Source: Flavobacterium sp. MC2016-06 (GTDB lineage Bacteria > Bacteroidota > Bacteroidia > Flavobacteriales > Flavobacteriaceae). From it: a stretch of 64,000 nt of DNA. A program made the position numbers and the translations under genes. This document shows, piece after piece, positions 9,266-18,435 of the stretch. Below the pieces are notes generated by a model, which made no database searches, was not told the DNA's origin, and worked only from the letters and a program-made list of their open reading frames with translations. Within the stretch, counting starts at the first letter, position 1, and each line of letters opens with the position of its first letter. The DNA is taken from NCBI RefSeq assembly GCF_009711165.2, contig NZ_WMID02000008.1, positions 111,030 to 175,029 on the forward strand, read 5' to 3'.

Positions 9266-10720
9266 ATGAAAAAGATATATATATCAATGTTTGTACTATC
9301 GGCATTCTTTTTTACTGGATGTGCAGACGACTTTTTAGATGTTGATCAAACTCAGTCTATTTCTACAGACGATATTGAGTTATTCAACAATGATGCTGGT
9401 GCAGCAACATTTGTAACGTCTATTTACAGTAAATTTTTAGAATGGGACATGAGCTCATTTGGCTGGATCGGATTGGCAAGTATTACTTCAGATGATGCAG
9501 ATAAAGGTTCTTCTCCAGGAGATACAGGTACAGATAAAGATGTTTTGGATGCGTTGACTTATAATTCATCAAATCCTTCTGCTGAGAGTACTTTTACTGC
9601 TCAATATGATGGAATTAATAGATGTAACCAAGCATTAAACATCCTTCCAAAATTAGACAAAGCAGATTCTGCTTTGAGAGAGAGATTAATGGGAGAAGCT
9701 AAATTTTTAAGAGCTTACATGTACTTTACTTTAGTAAAATGCTACGGAGGTGTTCCAATTGTTGATCACTTACCAAATCCTTCATCTATTGAAGATAAAA
9801 ACATGTTGCTTACACGTAAAACGGCAGCTGAAACTTATGCTTTTATAGAGAAAGATTTAAACGAAGCAATTGCAGTTTTACCAGTTAAAGCAGCTTATTC
9901 AGATGATGAGAAAGCTAGAGCTTCAAAAGGCGCAGCTTATGCATTATTAGCAAAGGTTAATTTGTATCAAAAAAATTGGCAGAAAGTTGTTGACAACTGT
10001 AATTTGGTTACAGGATATGCTATTGCTCCAAGTTATGCTGACATGTTTAGAACAACCGGAGAAAATGGTGTTGAATCTATTTTTGAAATTAACGGAGTTG
10101 GTTCAGTACCAATTAAAGGAATTCAAGGTTACTCAAATACTCAAGGTGCTCGTGGTACCGGAGGATGGGGATGGGGATTCAATGTTCCATCACAAAGTTT
10201 ATTAAATGCTTATGAAGCTGGAGATGTTAGAAAAGATGCAACTATTATTTTTAGAGGTACAACTTTATATGATGGTAGAGTAATTCCTGCAACAGTAGAA
10301 AACCCGATGTATAATCTTAAAGCTTATTCTTCATTATACACAGATGCTTGGGAAACAGATGCAAACATCATCTGCCTAAGATTTGGAGAAGTAGTATTGA
10401 TGAAAGCAGAAGCATTAAACGAATTAGGGCAAACTTCTGAAGCTATTCCATTATTAAATCAAATCAGACACAGAGCAGGATTAGGTGATACTTCAGCAGC
10501 TTCTCAAGCTGATGTAAGAACTGCAATTTGGAAAGAAAGAAGAGTTGAACTTGCTTTTGAATTTGATAGATTCTTTGATTTAGTTCGTACAGGTCAGGCT
10601 AAAGCAGCTTTTGCAGCTGATGGTAAAACTTTTACAGAAGGTAAAAATGAATTATTCCCAATACCGGCATCATTCATCTTGCAAGCCAATGGTTTAACAG
10701 CACAAAACCCTGGTTACTAA
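9266..10720 (+). CDS. SusD/RagB-like glycan-binding lipoprotein
   Basis: Surface lipoprotein that binds glycans and caps the SusC channel. The lipobox FFTGC puts the lipidated Cys at residue 19. The family pattern is visible: ADDFLDVDQTQSIST at the N-terminus, TPR-like helices (AKFLRAYMYFTLVKCYGGVP, KGAAYALLAKVNLYQKNW), and the C-terminal LRFGEVVLMKAEALNELG and IWKERRVELAFEFDRFFDL motifs. At 484 residues it is of normal size. It follows susC by 4 bp, and a 15-bp-stem hairpin lies 10 bp after its stop. Confidence 0.96.
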   Translation: MKKIYISMFVLSAFFFTGCADDFLDVDQTQSISTDDIELFNNDAGAATFVTSIYSKFLEWDMSSFGWIGLASITSDDADKGSSPGDTGTDKDVLDALTYNSSNPSAESTFTAQYDGINRCNQALNILPKLDKADSALRERLMGEAKFLRAYMYFTLVKCYGGVPIVDHLPNPSSIEDKNMLLTRKTAAETYAFIEKDLNEAIAVLPVKAAYSDDEKARASKGAAYALLAKVNLYQKNWQKVVDNCNLVTGYAIAPSYADMFRTTGENGVESIFEINGVGSVPIKGIQGYSNTQGARGTGGWGWGFNVPSQSLLNAYEAGDVRKDATIIFRGTTLYDGRVIPATVENPMYNLKAYSSLYTDAWETDANIICLRFGEVVLMKAEALNELGQTSEAIPLLNQIRHRAGLGDTSAASQADVRTAIWKERRVELAFEFDRFFDLVRTGQAKAAFAADGKTFTEGKNELFPIPASFILQANGLTAQNPGY

Positions 10721-10730
10721 TTAAAATACC

Positions 10731-10767
10731 AAAATCACTTCCTTCAAAATATGAAGGAAGTGATTTT
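10731..10767 (+). terminator. 15-bp hairpin between susD and the GH144 gene
   Basis: AAAATCACTTCCTTC and GAAGGAAGTGATTTT form a perfect stem around a 7-base loop. Only a short T run is present, so it may terminate partly or protect the 3' end of a processed susCD transcript. The next gene starts 27 bp later in the same direction. Its role in setting SusCD above the enzymes is inference. Confidence 0.7.
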
Positions 10768-10794
10768 ATTATAAAATCATAATACAATTTAGAA

Positions 10795-12165
10795 ATGATT
10801 AGATCTTCACTTATACTTTTGTCATTTGCTTTTTTTAGTTGTGGCTCAAATGCTGAAAAACAAAAAGAAAACAATACAACAACTGTTGCAGAAAAACTAT
10901 CAGACGAACAGCTTTTAGATGTTGTTCAAAAAGAAACTTTCAAATATTTTTGGGATTATGCTGAACCAAATTCTGGATTAGCAAGAGAACGTTACCATTC
11001 AGATGGAGTTTATCCTGATAATGATGCTCATATTGTAACAACAGGAGGATCAGGTTTTGGATTAATGGCTATCGTTTCTGGTATGTCAAGAGGTTATGTT
11101 ACAAAAGAAGAAGGAGTAAAAAGATTAGATAAAATTGCTGATTTTCTTGCTAAAGCAGATCGTTTTCATGGAGCTTGGTCACATTGGATTGATGGAAATA
11201 CCGGAAAAGTAAAACCATTTGGAACTAAAGATAATGGAGGAGACTTAGTCGAAACATCATTTTTAATTTCAGGAATAATTACCGTTCGTGAGTATTTAAA
11301 AACCGGTTCTGAAAAAGAAAAAGCAGTAGCTCAAAAATACGATGCACTTTGGAAAGGTGTAGAATGGCAATGGTTTACTAATAATAAAAATGTACTGTAT
11401 TGGCACTGGTCGCCAACATACGATTGGCAGATGAATTTTCCGCTTGAAGGATATAACGAATGCTTGATTACTTATATCATGGCAGCTTCTTCACCAACGC
11501 ATGCAATTGATGCGAAAGTGTATCATGAAGGCTGGGCGAGAAGCGGTGGAATCGTTTCTTCTAATACCAAATATAATATTCCACTGATTTTAAAACATAA
11601 TGGAGCTGCAGAATTTGGCGGACCACTATTCTGGGCACATTATTCTTATGTCGGACTAGACCCAAATCAATTGAGCGATAAATACGCTAACTATTGGGAT
11701 TTGAATGTAAATCAAGTAAAAATTGATTATCAATATTGTCTTGAAAACCCTAAAAAATTCAAAAATTACGGAGCAGATTATTGGGGATTAACCGCATCAT
11801 ATTCTAGAAACCCTGATGGTTCTGTAGGTTACGATGCACATATGCCAAGTAATGACAGAGGTGTAATATCTCCAACAGGAGCAATAAGTTCTATTGTTTA
11901 TACGCCAAAAGAATCGATGGCTGTAATTCGTAATTTATATGAAAACCATTATAAAGAAACTTGGGGAAATGCAGGATTTTATGATGCAGTTGACTTAGGA
12001 AATAACTGGACAGCAAAAAGATATTTAGCTATAGATCAAGGACCAGAAGTAGTAATGCTAGAAAATTACCGATCAGGTTTATTATGGAAATTGTTTATGA
12101 ATGCTCCAGAAGTAAAACAAGGTTTAACAAAACTTGGATTTAAATCAGGTAAATACGGATTATAA
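10795..12165 (+). CDS. GH144 endo-beta-1,2-glucanase, lipoprotein
   Basis: Predicted to cut linear or cyclic beta-1,2-glucan into sophoro-oligosaccharides. A lipobox (AFFSC, Cys16) makes it a lipoprotein. The body is the (alpha/alpha)6 glucoamylase-like domain of GH144 (KETFKYFWDYAEPNSGLARER, TTGGSGFGLMAIVSG, SYVGLDPN, YWGLTAS, RNLYENH, GFYDAVDL, AIDQGPEVVMLENYRSGLLW). The acidic residues D146, D150, E153 (DNGGDLVE) and E222 (GYNE) have the same spacing as the catalytic candidates I recall for the Chitinophaga pinensis founder of GH144 (D135, D139, E142, E211). The family call is therefore firm; substrate specificity is inferred from family. Confidence 0.88.
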   Translation: MIRSSLILLSFAFFSCGSNAEKQKENNTTTVAEKLSDEQLLDVVQKETFKYFWDYAEPNSGLARERYHSDGVYPDNDAHIVTTGGSGFGLMAIVSGMSRGYVTKEEGVKRLDKIADFLAKADRFHGAWSHWIDGNTGKVKPFGTKDNGGDLVETSFLISGIITVREYLKTGSEKEKAVAQKYDALWKGVEWQWFTNNKNVLYWHWSPTYDWQMNFPLEGYNECLITYIMAASSPTHAIDAKVYHEGWARSGGIVSSNTKYNIPLILKHNGAAEFGGPLFWAHYSYVGLDPNQLSDKYANYWDLNVNQVKIDYQYCLENPKKFKNYGADYWGLTASYSRNPDGSVGYDAHMPSNDRGVISPTGAISSIVYTPKESMAVIRNLYENHYKETWGNAGFYDAVDLGNNWTAKRYLAIDQGPEVVMLENYRSGLLWKLFMNAPEVKQGLTKLGFKSGKYGL

Positions 12166-12175
12166 TATTCATTAA

Positions 12176-12889
12176 ATGAAATATAAAATAGCACTATTAA
12201 TAGTATTGTTTTCTGCATTTGGTTTTGCGCAAAGCGAAACTACTGGAAAAATAAAAACGGTAATTGTAAGCAAATTCGAACTTGGTTATGCGTTGCATAA
12301 ACCGGCTAATACAAAAGATAAAAAGCCATTAATAGTTTTTATTTCAGGAGATGGAGAAAAAGGAACAGACATTGAAAAAGTAAAAATCAATGGTCCTTTA
12401 AAATATCTAAAGACACATGCATTAGATGCTTACGTTCTAGCACCGCAATGTAAAGAAGATGAAAATTGGGATATAGAATCGATTTACGAATTGATTTTAA
12501 AAATCAAAAAAGAGAACAACATAGATTCTAATAGAATCTATGTAACAGGGTTAAGTTCTGGAGGCTGGGCAGCTTGGAATTTAGCGCTTTCATACCCAGA
12601 TATGTTTGCAGCAATTGTGCCTATTTCTGGCTTTGTCGATTTGATTCAGTTAGAACAAGCTTGTAAAATAGCCAATATTCCAACTAGAATTTATCACGGA
12701 TTATTAGACGATGTTGTAAAGGTTGATTATGCCGCTACCATTTACAAAGAATTAAAAAAATGCAATGCCAAAGATGTTCAACTGACCATTTTTGATGATG
12801 CTGGTCACGACAGCTGGACAAGAGTTTACGACAATCAGGCGATTTATGACTGGATGTTTAAACAAGTAAAAACGAATACGAACAAATAA
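12176..12889 (+). CDS. Secreted alpha/beta-hydrolase, esterase-like (PHB depolymerase/dienelactone hydrolase type)
   Basis: A 237-residue exported hydrolase; the signal peptide ends near residue 18 (AFGFAQ). The nucleophile elbow GLSSGG places Ser127 as nucleophile, with an Asp in YHGLLDDVV and a His in DDAGHDSW completing the triad. It starts 10 bp after the GH144 gene and ends 10 bp before the GH3 gene, so it belongs to the locus. Within a glycan locus it may remove ester substituents such as acetyl or succinyl groups; the substrate cannot be read from the sequence. Confidence 0.8.
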   Translation: MKYKIALLIVLFSAFGFAQSETTGKIKTVIVSKFELGYALHKPANTKDKKPLIVFISGDGEKGTDIEKVKINGPLKYLKTHALDAYVLAPQCKEDENWDIESIYELILKIKKENNIDSNRIYVTGLSSGGWAAWNLALSYPDMFAAIVPISGFVDLIQLEQACKIANIPTRIYHGLLDDVVKVDYAATIYKELKKCNAKDVQLTIFDDAGHDSWTRVYDNQAIYDWMFKQVKTNTNK

Positions 12890-12899
12890 ATAAAATAGA

Positions 12900-15200
12900 A
12901 TGAAAAACAAATTAGTCTTACTTTTTTTAGGATGTGCTGTTTTGAGTTACGCTCAAAAAAAGAACACTAAAAATACAGTGAAAATTAAACCAAAGTCTGA
13001 ATTTGTAGCAGAGTTGATTTCTAAAATGACTCTAGACGAAAAATTAGGTCAGTTAAATTTACCAACATCAGGAGATATTACAACAGGGCAGGCAAACAGC
13101 TCAAATGTTGCAAAAAATATTGCTGAAGGTAAAGTGGGAGGTTTGTTCAACATTAAATCAGTTCAAAAAATTAAAGAAGTACAAAAGATAGCTGTTGAAC
13201 AAAGCCGTTTAAAAATTCCATTGCTTTTTGGTATGGACGTTATTCACGGTTACGAAACAACATTTCCAATTCCGTTAGGATTATCTTGTACTTGGGATAT
13301 GAATTTAATTGAAAGAAGTGCTCAGATTGCTGCGCAGGAAGCAAGTGCCGATGGTATCAACTGGACATTTTCGCCAATGGTAGATATTTCTCGAGATCCT
13401 CGCTGGGGAAGAGTTTCTGAAGGTTCAGGAGAAGATCCGTACTTAGGAAGCCAAATTGCTAAAGCAATGGTAAACGGATATCAACAACACGATTTAACAA
13501 AAAACAACTCAATTCTGGCTTGTGTAAAACACTTTGCTTTATACGGTGCGCCAGAAGCTGGACGTGATTACAATACAGTTGATATGAGTCATATCAGAAT
13601 GTTCAACGATTATTTCCCTCCTTACAAAGCAGCTGTAGATGCTGGTGTAGGTTCTGTAATGGCTTCTTTTAATGAAGTGGACGGAATTCCTGCAACAGGA
13701 AACAAATGGTTAATGACAGATGTTTTAAGAAAACAATGGGGTTTTAAAGGTTTCGTAGTAACTGATTTTACTGGAATTCCAGAAATGATCGAGCACGGAA
13801 TGGGAAATTTACAAGATGTATCTGCTTTATCACTAAACGCAGGTGTTGAAATGGATATGGTTGGAGAAGGTTTTTTAACGACACTTAAAAAATCTTTAGA
13901 CGAGAAAAGAGTTACTATGGCTCAGATTGATAATGCGGTTAAACTTATTTTGGATGCAAAATATGATTTAGGATTATTTGAAGATCCTTATAAATACTGT
14001 GACGAAAAAAGAGCAAAAACTGAAATCTTTACAGCTGCAAACAGAAAAGAAGCACGTCAGACTGCATCACAATCTTTGGTTTTATTAAAAAATCAAAATC
14101 AAGCATTACCACTTAAAAAATCAGGTACAATTGCACTTATCGGGCCATTGGCAGATGCTAAAGAAAATATGCCGGGAACTTGGAGTGTAGCTACAAAAAT
14201 GGAAAATGCAGTTTCATTACTTGCAGGAATCAAAGAAGTAGCCGGACCATCTACAAAAGTATTATATGCTAAAGGAAGTAATTTAGATTACGATGAAGAA
14301 TTCGAAACTAAAGCAACAATGTTTGGAAAAACACTTCACCGTGATGCACGTTCTAAAGAAGAATTATTAGCAGAAGCATTAAAAATTGCTAATCAATCTG
14401 ATGTGATTGTTGCAGCACTTGGAGAATCTGCAGAAATGAGCGGAGAATGCAGCAGCCGTACTAACTTAGAAATTCCACAAGCACAAAAAGATTTATTACA
14501 AGCCTTAATAAAAACTGGGAAACCGGTAGTTTTAGTTTTATTTGACGGTCGTCCGTTAGCATTAACAGAAGCTGCTGCTACAGTGCCAGCTATTTTAAAT
14601 GCTTGGTTTGCAGGAACAGAAGCAGGATATGCTATAGCAGATGTTTTATTTGGAGACGTTAATCCATCAGGAAAATTAACAACAACTTTTCCAAGAAGCG
14701 TAGGACAAGTGCCAATTTATTATGCACACAAAAATACAGGAAGACCGCTTTCTAACACAGAAGGGAAATTCGAAAAATTCAGATCAAATTATATTGATGA
14801 AAGAAACGAACCATTATTTCCATTTGGATTTGGTTTAAGTTATACCACTTTTGATTATTCAAACTTGAAAATTTCATCAGATAAAATGAACTTCAACGGA
14901 AAAGTAAATGTTACTGTTGATGTAACAAACACTGGAAATTTTGACGGAAAAGAAACAGTTCAATTATACATTAGAGATATAGTTGGTTCTGTAACAAGAC
15001 CAGTTAGAGAATTGAAAGGTTTCCAAAAAATAACGCTTAAAAAAGGCGAAAAACAAACTGTGACTTTTGAAATCACAGTAGAAGATTTAAAATTCTACAA
15101 TTCTGAATTACAGTTTGTAGCTGAACCTGGAATGTTTGATGTTTTTGTTGGAACAAATTCAAACGCAGATAAGAAAGTTAGTTTTGAGTTAACTAAATAG
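12900..15200 (+). CDS. bglX: GH3 beta-glucosidase (BglX-like), exported
   Basis: Releases glucose from the non-reducing end of beta-gluco-oligosaccharides in the periplasm. A signal peptide ends near residue 19 (VLSYAQ). The N-terminal GH3 barrel contains GMDVIHGYETTFPIPLG, FSPMVDISRDPRWGRVSEG, and the nucleophile Asp289 in VVTDF. The C-terminal domain (about 390-620) has GESAEMSGECSSR, and a fibronectin-III-like domain closes the protein (about 660-760). At 766 residues it matches BglX. In Bacteroides thetaiotaomicron a GH3 enzyme next to a GH144 gene acts on sophoro-oligosaccharides, so a beta-1,2 preference is likely here; that is inference from context. The symbol denotes the subfamily. 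Confidence 0.9.
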   Translation: MKNKLVLLFLGCAVLSYAQKKNTKNTVKIKPKSEFVAELISKMTLDEKLGQLNLPTSGDITTGQANSSNVAKNIAEGKVGGLFNIKSVQKIKEVQKIAVEQSRLKIPLLFGMDVIHGYETTFPIPLGLSCTWDMNLIERSAQIAAQEASADGINWTFSPMVDISRDPRWGRVSEGSGEDPYLGSQIAKAMVNGYQQHDLTKNNSILACVKHFALYGAPEAGRDYNTVDMSHIRMFNDYFPPYKAAVDAGVGSVMASFNEVDGIPATGNKWLMTDVLRKQWGFKGFVVTDFTGIPEMIEHGMGNLQDVSALSLNAGVEMDMVGEGFLTTLKKSLDEKRVTMAQIDNAVKLILDAKYDLGLFEDPYKYCDEKRAKTEIFTAANRKEARQTASQSLVLLKNQNQALPLKKSGTIALIGPLADAKENMPGTWSVATKMENAVSLLAGIKEVAGPSTKVLYAKGSNLDYDEEFETKATMFGKTLHRDARSKEELLAEALKIANQSDVIVAALGESAEMSGECSSRTNLEIPQAQKDLLQALIKTGKPVVLVLFDGRPLALTEAAATVPAILNAWFAGTEAGYAIADVLFGDVNPSGKLTTTFPRSVGQVPIYYAHKNTGRPLSNTEGKFEKFRSNYIDERNEPLFPFGFGLSYTTFDYSNLKISSDKMNFNGKVNVTVDVTNTGNFDGKETVQLYIRDIVGSVTRPVRELKGFQKITLKKGEKQTVTFEITVEDLKFYNSELQFVAEPGMFDVFVGTNSNADKKVSFELTK

Positions 15201-15222
15201 TTGGTTTATTTATTATTGATGG

Positions 15223-15256
15223 GCCCTTCGTAATGGTTAACGAAGGGCTTTTTTTT
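15223..15256 (+). terminator. Rho-independent terminator after the GH3 gene
   Basis: GCCCTTCG and CGAAGGGC form a stem followed by eight T. It probably ends the susC-to-GH3 transcript and makes the next two genes a separate or read-through unit. Confidence 0.88.
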
Positions 15257-15298
15257 AAAACAAACATTTTTTACTATTATAATTTTAGTTTTTAGATC

Positions 15299-16084
15299 AT
15301 GAAAACAATTAAAGTAATTCTGTCCTTTCTTTTTTTGATAATAGTTGTTCTTTTTTCTTCTTGTGCTGAAAAAAAGAATGGTGTTGTAGCACATCGCGGT
15401 GCTTGGAAAGCAAATAATCTGCCCGAAAATTCTATTGCTTCACTAAGACATGCTATTGATATGAAAGCAGCAGGTTCTGAATTTGATGTTCAGATGACAG
15501 CAGATGATTCACTTGTGATCAATCATGATCCGCATTACAATAATTTAAAGATTGAAGAAACAAAATATGCTGACTTAATTCAGTTTAAACTTTCTAATGG
15601 AGAGAAACTTCCAACATTGCATGAATATATTGTTGAAGGAAAAAAGAATAATAAACACACCATTTTAGTGTGTGAAATAAAACCTTCGGTAATTAATGCA
15701 GAAAGAGGAAAGATAGTTGCCGTAAAAGTTGTTGAAACCGTAAAGAAACTCAAAGCCGAAAAAATAACCTGCTATATTAGTTTTGATTACGAAATTTTAA
15801 AACAAATTAGAAAAGTAGACCCCAAAACTACTTTGCAATATCTAGAAGGAAATAAATCTCCAAGCGAAGTTAAATTAGATCATATTTCTGGAGTTGATTA
15901 TCATTATTCTGTTTTCCAAAAACACCCTGAATGGATTAAAGAAGCTAAAGACAATCATATAATCTTAAATGCATGGACGGTTAATGAAGCTGCAGATATG
16001 GATTGGATATTAGCTCATAATTTTGATTACATCACGACAAATGAACCCGAACTTTTAAATCAAAAAATAAAGGAGAAAAAATAG
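15299..16084 (+). CDS. Glycerophosphodiester phosphodiesterase family lipoprotein
   Basis: Hydrolyses glycerophosphodiesters to glycerol 3-phosphate and an alcohol. A lipobox (LFSSC, Cys22) anchors it outside the cytoplasm. GDPD motifs follow in order: VVAHRGAWKANNLPENSIAS (His, Arg and Glu of the active site), GSEFDVQMTADDSLVINHDP (Glu, Asp and the second His), CEIKPS, and the C-terminal NAWTVN and YITTNEPELL. At 261 residues it is a complete single-domain enzyme. It sits between the GH3 and GH43 genes of a beta-1,2-glucan locus. That raises the possibility that its substrate is the phosphoglycerol decoration of bacterial cyclic or periplasmic glucans rather than lipids. Confidence 0.9.
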   Translation: MKTIKVILSFLFLIIVVLFSSCAEKKNGVVAHRGAWKANNLPENSIASLRHAIDMKAAGSEFDVQMTADDSLVINHDPHYNNLKIEETKYADLIQFKLSNGEKLPTLHEYIVEGKKNNKHTILVCEIKPSVINAERGKIVAVKVVETVKKLKAEKITCYISFDYEILKQIRKVDPKTTLQYLEGNKSPSEVKLDHISGVDYHYSVFQKHPEWIKEAKDNHIILNAWTVNEAADMDWILAHNFDYITTNEPELLNQKIKEKK

Positions 16085-16122
16085 TTCTTGATTTAGATTT
16101 TCGCTCAAAAAAATAAAATAAC

Positions 16123-18039
16123 ATGAAAAAAATATACAAACATCTGGCAGTTCCCTTTTTGTCTTTTTTGATGTTGTGCACCAATAGTGTATCGGCTCAA
16201 AATAAAACAGAATGGTTTGATCCAAACAAACCAGCGACAACCTATTGTAATCCTATAAACATTGGCTACAATTACACGACGCAAAATCATAACGGAATTC
16301 CTGAAGCTCGTCGTTCGAGTGCAGATCCAGTTATCATTACTTACAAAGGCGAATATTATTTATTTGCAACCAATCAAGCTGGATTTTTCTGGAGTAAAGA
16401 CATGTCTGACTGGAAATTTGTTTACGGAAGTTTCCAAAGAAATCCTGGTGATGACGATCAATGTGCGCCTGCTGCGTGGGTTGTAAATGATACGTTATTT
16501 TATGTAGGTTCTACTTGGAAAAAAGACCATCCGGTTTGGAAAACTGCCGATCCAAAATCTGGAAGATGGACCAGACACGTAAACACAGCAATGCTGCCAA
16601 CTTGGGATCCTGCAATTTTTCAGGATGACGACAAAAAAGTATATATGTATTATGGTTCAAGCGGAAAATTACCACTTGTAGGTGTTGAGGTAGATTATAA
16701 GACTTGGCTTCCTAAAGGAAATCAGGCAGATTATGCAAAATTGTATGAAGCTACAGAAGTAGAAGACATTCAGAAACCTTATGGACAAGCAAAAGCAGTT
16801 GTAAATTTAGATCCTGCTGCACACGGTTGGGAACGTTTTGGACCAAATAATGATATGGAACCTGCGCCTTGGGGTAATTTTATTGAAGGTGCTTGGATGA
16901 CCAAACACAACGGAAAATATTATATGCAGTATGGCGCGCCAGCAACGGAGTTTAAAGGTTACGCAAATGGTGTGCATGTAGGAGATAATCCACTAGGGCC
17001 ATTTGTGTATCAAAAACACAATCCGATGTCATATAAACCAGGAGGTTTTGTTATTGGAGCGGGACACGGAAATACTTTTGCAGATAATTATGGTAATTAT
17101 TGGAATACTGGAACGTGTAAAATTTCTATAAAAGACCGTTTCGAACGTCGTATTGATATGTTCCCTGCAGGATTTGATAAAGACGATGTAATGTATTCTA
17201 TTACGTCTTACGGAGATTTTCCAATTGTATTACCAACAAGCCAGCGCGACCAGACAAAAGGAGCTTCTTCTGGCTGGATGTTACTTTCGTATAAAAAACC
17301 CGTAACCGTTTCTTCTTCTGAAGAGTGTAAAGAGGTTGAAACACATAGAATGGATAATGGAGGTAAAAAAGTATTTGAAAAAATCTGTTACGATGCTTCA
17401 AATTTAACCGATGAAAATATTCAGACGTATTGGACAGCAGCGTCAGATAAACCAGGTGAATGGTTGCAACTTGATTTAGGCAGTAAAATGGAAATTAATG
17501 CCTTACAGATTAATTATGCAGATCATAAAGCAACACAGCACAATAAGGCTATGGATATTTATTATCAGTATAAAATTTTTATGTCTGACGATGCTCAAAA
17601 TTGGACTTTGGTTGTAGATAAATCAAATAACGATAAAGATGTTCCTCATGATTATGTAGAGTTAACAAAATCAATAAAAGCGCGTTATATCAAAATGGTT
17701 AATATTCATAACGCATCTGGAATGTTTGCGGTTTCAGATTTTAGAGTTTTTGGAAATGGATTGGCAGAAAAACCAAAAGCGGTAACTGGATTTAAAGTTG
17801 CAAGAAATGCAAAAGATTCTCGTAATGCGATGATTTCTTGGAAGAAACAATCTGATGCTATTGGTTATAATATTTATTACGGAATTACTCCAGATAAATT
17901 GTACAATAGTATAATGGTTTACGATGCAGATTCATACGATTTTAGAGGTTTAGACAAAGGAACAAAGTATTATTTTACAATTGAGCCTTTTAACGAAAAT
18001 GGTATTGGCACAAAAAATAAAATTATCGAAGTAAAATAG
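16123..18039 (+). CDS. Secreted GH43-family protein with F5/8-type carbohydrate-binding and FN3 domains
   Basis: A 638-residue exported protein; the signal peptide ends near residue 26 (SVSAQ). Residues about 40-370 form a five-bladed GH43 propeller. Likely catalytic acids are Asp68 (SSADPV, base), Asp162 (WDPAIF, pKa modulator) and Glu255 (IEGAW, acid). A discoidin/F5-8C domain follows at about 400-545 (IQTYWTAASDKPGEWLQLDL) and an FN3 domain at about 550-638. No type IX sorting domain is seen at the C-terminus. It starts 38 bp after the phosphodiesterase gene. GH43 enzymes usually act on arabinose, xylose or galactose linkages, so its task in a beta-1,2-glucan locus is unclear. Confidence 0.88.
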   Translation: MKKIYKHLAVPFLSFLMLCTNSVSAQNKTEWFDPNKPATTYCNPINIGYNYTTQNHNGIPEARRSSADPVIITYKGEYYLFATNQAGFFWSKDMSDWKFVYGSFQRNPGDDDQCAPAAWVVNDTLFYVGSTWKKDHPVWKTADPKSGRWTRHVNTAMLPTWDPAIFQDDDKKVYMYYGSSGKLPLVGVEVDYKTWLPKGNQADYAKLYEATEVEDIQKPYGQAKAVVNLDPAAHGWERFGPNNDMEPAPWGNFIEGAWMTKHNGKYYMQYGAPATEFKGYANGVHVGDNPLGPFVYQKHNPMSYKPGGFVIGAGHGNTFADNYGNYWNTGTCKISIKDRFERRIDMFPAGFDKDDVMYSITSYGDFPIVLPTSQRDQTKGASSGWMLLSYKKPVTVSSSEECKEVETHRMDNGGKKVFEKICYDASNLTDENIQTYWTAASDKPGEWLQLDLGSKMEINALQINYADHKATQHNKAMDIYYQYKIFMSDDAQNWTLVVDKSNNDKDVPHDYVELTKSIKARYIKMVNIHNASGMFAVSDFRVFGNGLAEKPKAVTGFKVARNAKDSRNAMISWKKQSDAIGYNIYYGITPDKLYNSIMVYDADSYDFRGLDKGTKYYFTIEPFNENGIGTKNKIIEVK

Positions 18040-18288
18040 TTTTTATTTCATATTGTCCGATTAAAATAAAAATCCGTGTAAAGCTGTGTCTTCGCGATAG
18101 CGAATCAGTTTTATCCGTGTTCTATATGCTGCATTTGAATTGAGACACGGATAAAACAGATTTACTTCGTAAAGACGCTGATCAAATGGATTTTTTTAGA
18201 ATGATTAGAAAACATTAGTGTAAATGGCTGTTAGTATATTCTTAGAAAAGTTTTATCGGACGTCAATGTTTTCATTTTATGAAATTTT

Positions 18289-18336
18289 AAAAAGCCTTAA
18301 TTGCAAATAACAAATTTGCAATTAAGGCTTTTTTTT
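18289..18336 (+). terminator. Strong terminator at the end of the PUL
   Basis: AAAAAGCCTTAATTGCAAAT and its complement form a 20-bp stem with a 5-base loop and a long T run. It lies 250 bp after the GH43 gene and 100 bp before the M28 peptidase start, so it isolates the locus from what follows. Confidence 0.88.
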
Positions 18337-18360
18337 GAGAAAAGGTTTAAAGAAATGCCC

Positions 18361-18388
18361 TTGAGTTGTAAAGAATTTTGTTCCTTTG
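18361..18388 (+). promoter_or_regulatory. Candidate promoter of the M28 peptidase gene
   Basis: TTG at 18361, a 17-bp spacer and TTCCTTTG at 18381-18388 (one mismatch to TAnnTTTG). The predicted start near 18395 leaves a 41-nt leader to the ATG at 18436. Confidence 0.4.
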
Positions 18389-18435
18389 TGTTGCTTGAAA
18401 AAAAGCGAATAATTAACCCAAATGCTACAAAACCT

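Larger units (their letters stand above)
18040..18435. repeat. 396-bp gap: ATCCGTGT palindrome, terminator, then M28 promoter
   Basis: No gene is seen. CAGTTTTATCCGTGT at 18106-18120 pairs with ACACGGATAAAACAG at 18145-18159, and a further ATCCGTGT copy lies at 18072. A terminator sits at 18289-18336 and a candidate promoter at 18361-18388. The ATCCGTGT element resembles the ATCTGCGTG palindromes at 24551-24618 and 38201-38251. Confidence 0.7.

Noticed and set aside
18301..18435. Longer N-terminus for the M28 peptidase
   Set aside because: The upstream ATG lies in the terminator stem, and the signal peptide starts at 18436.
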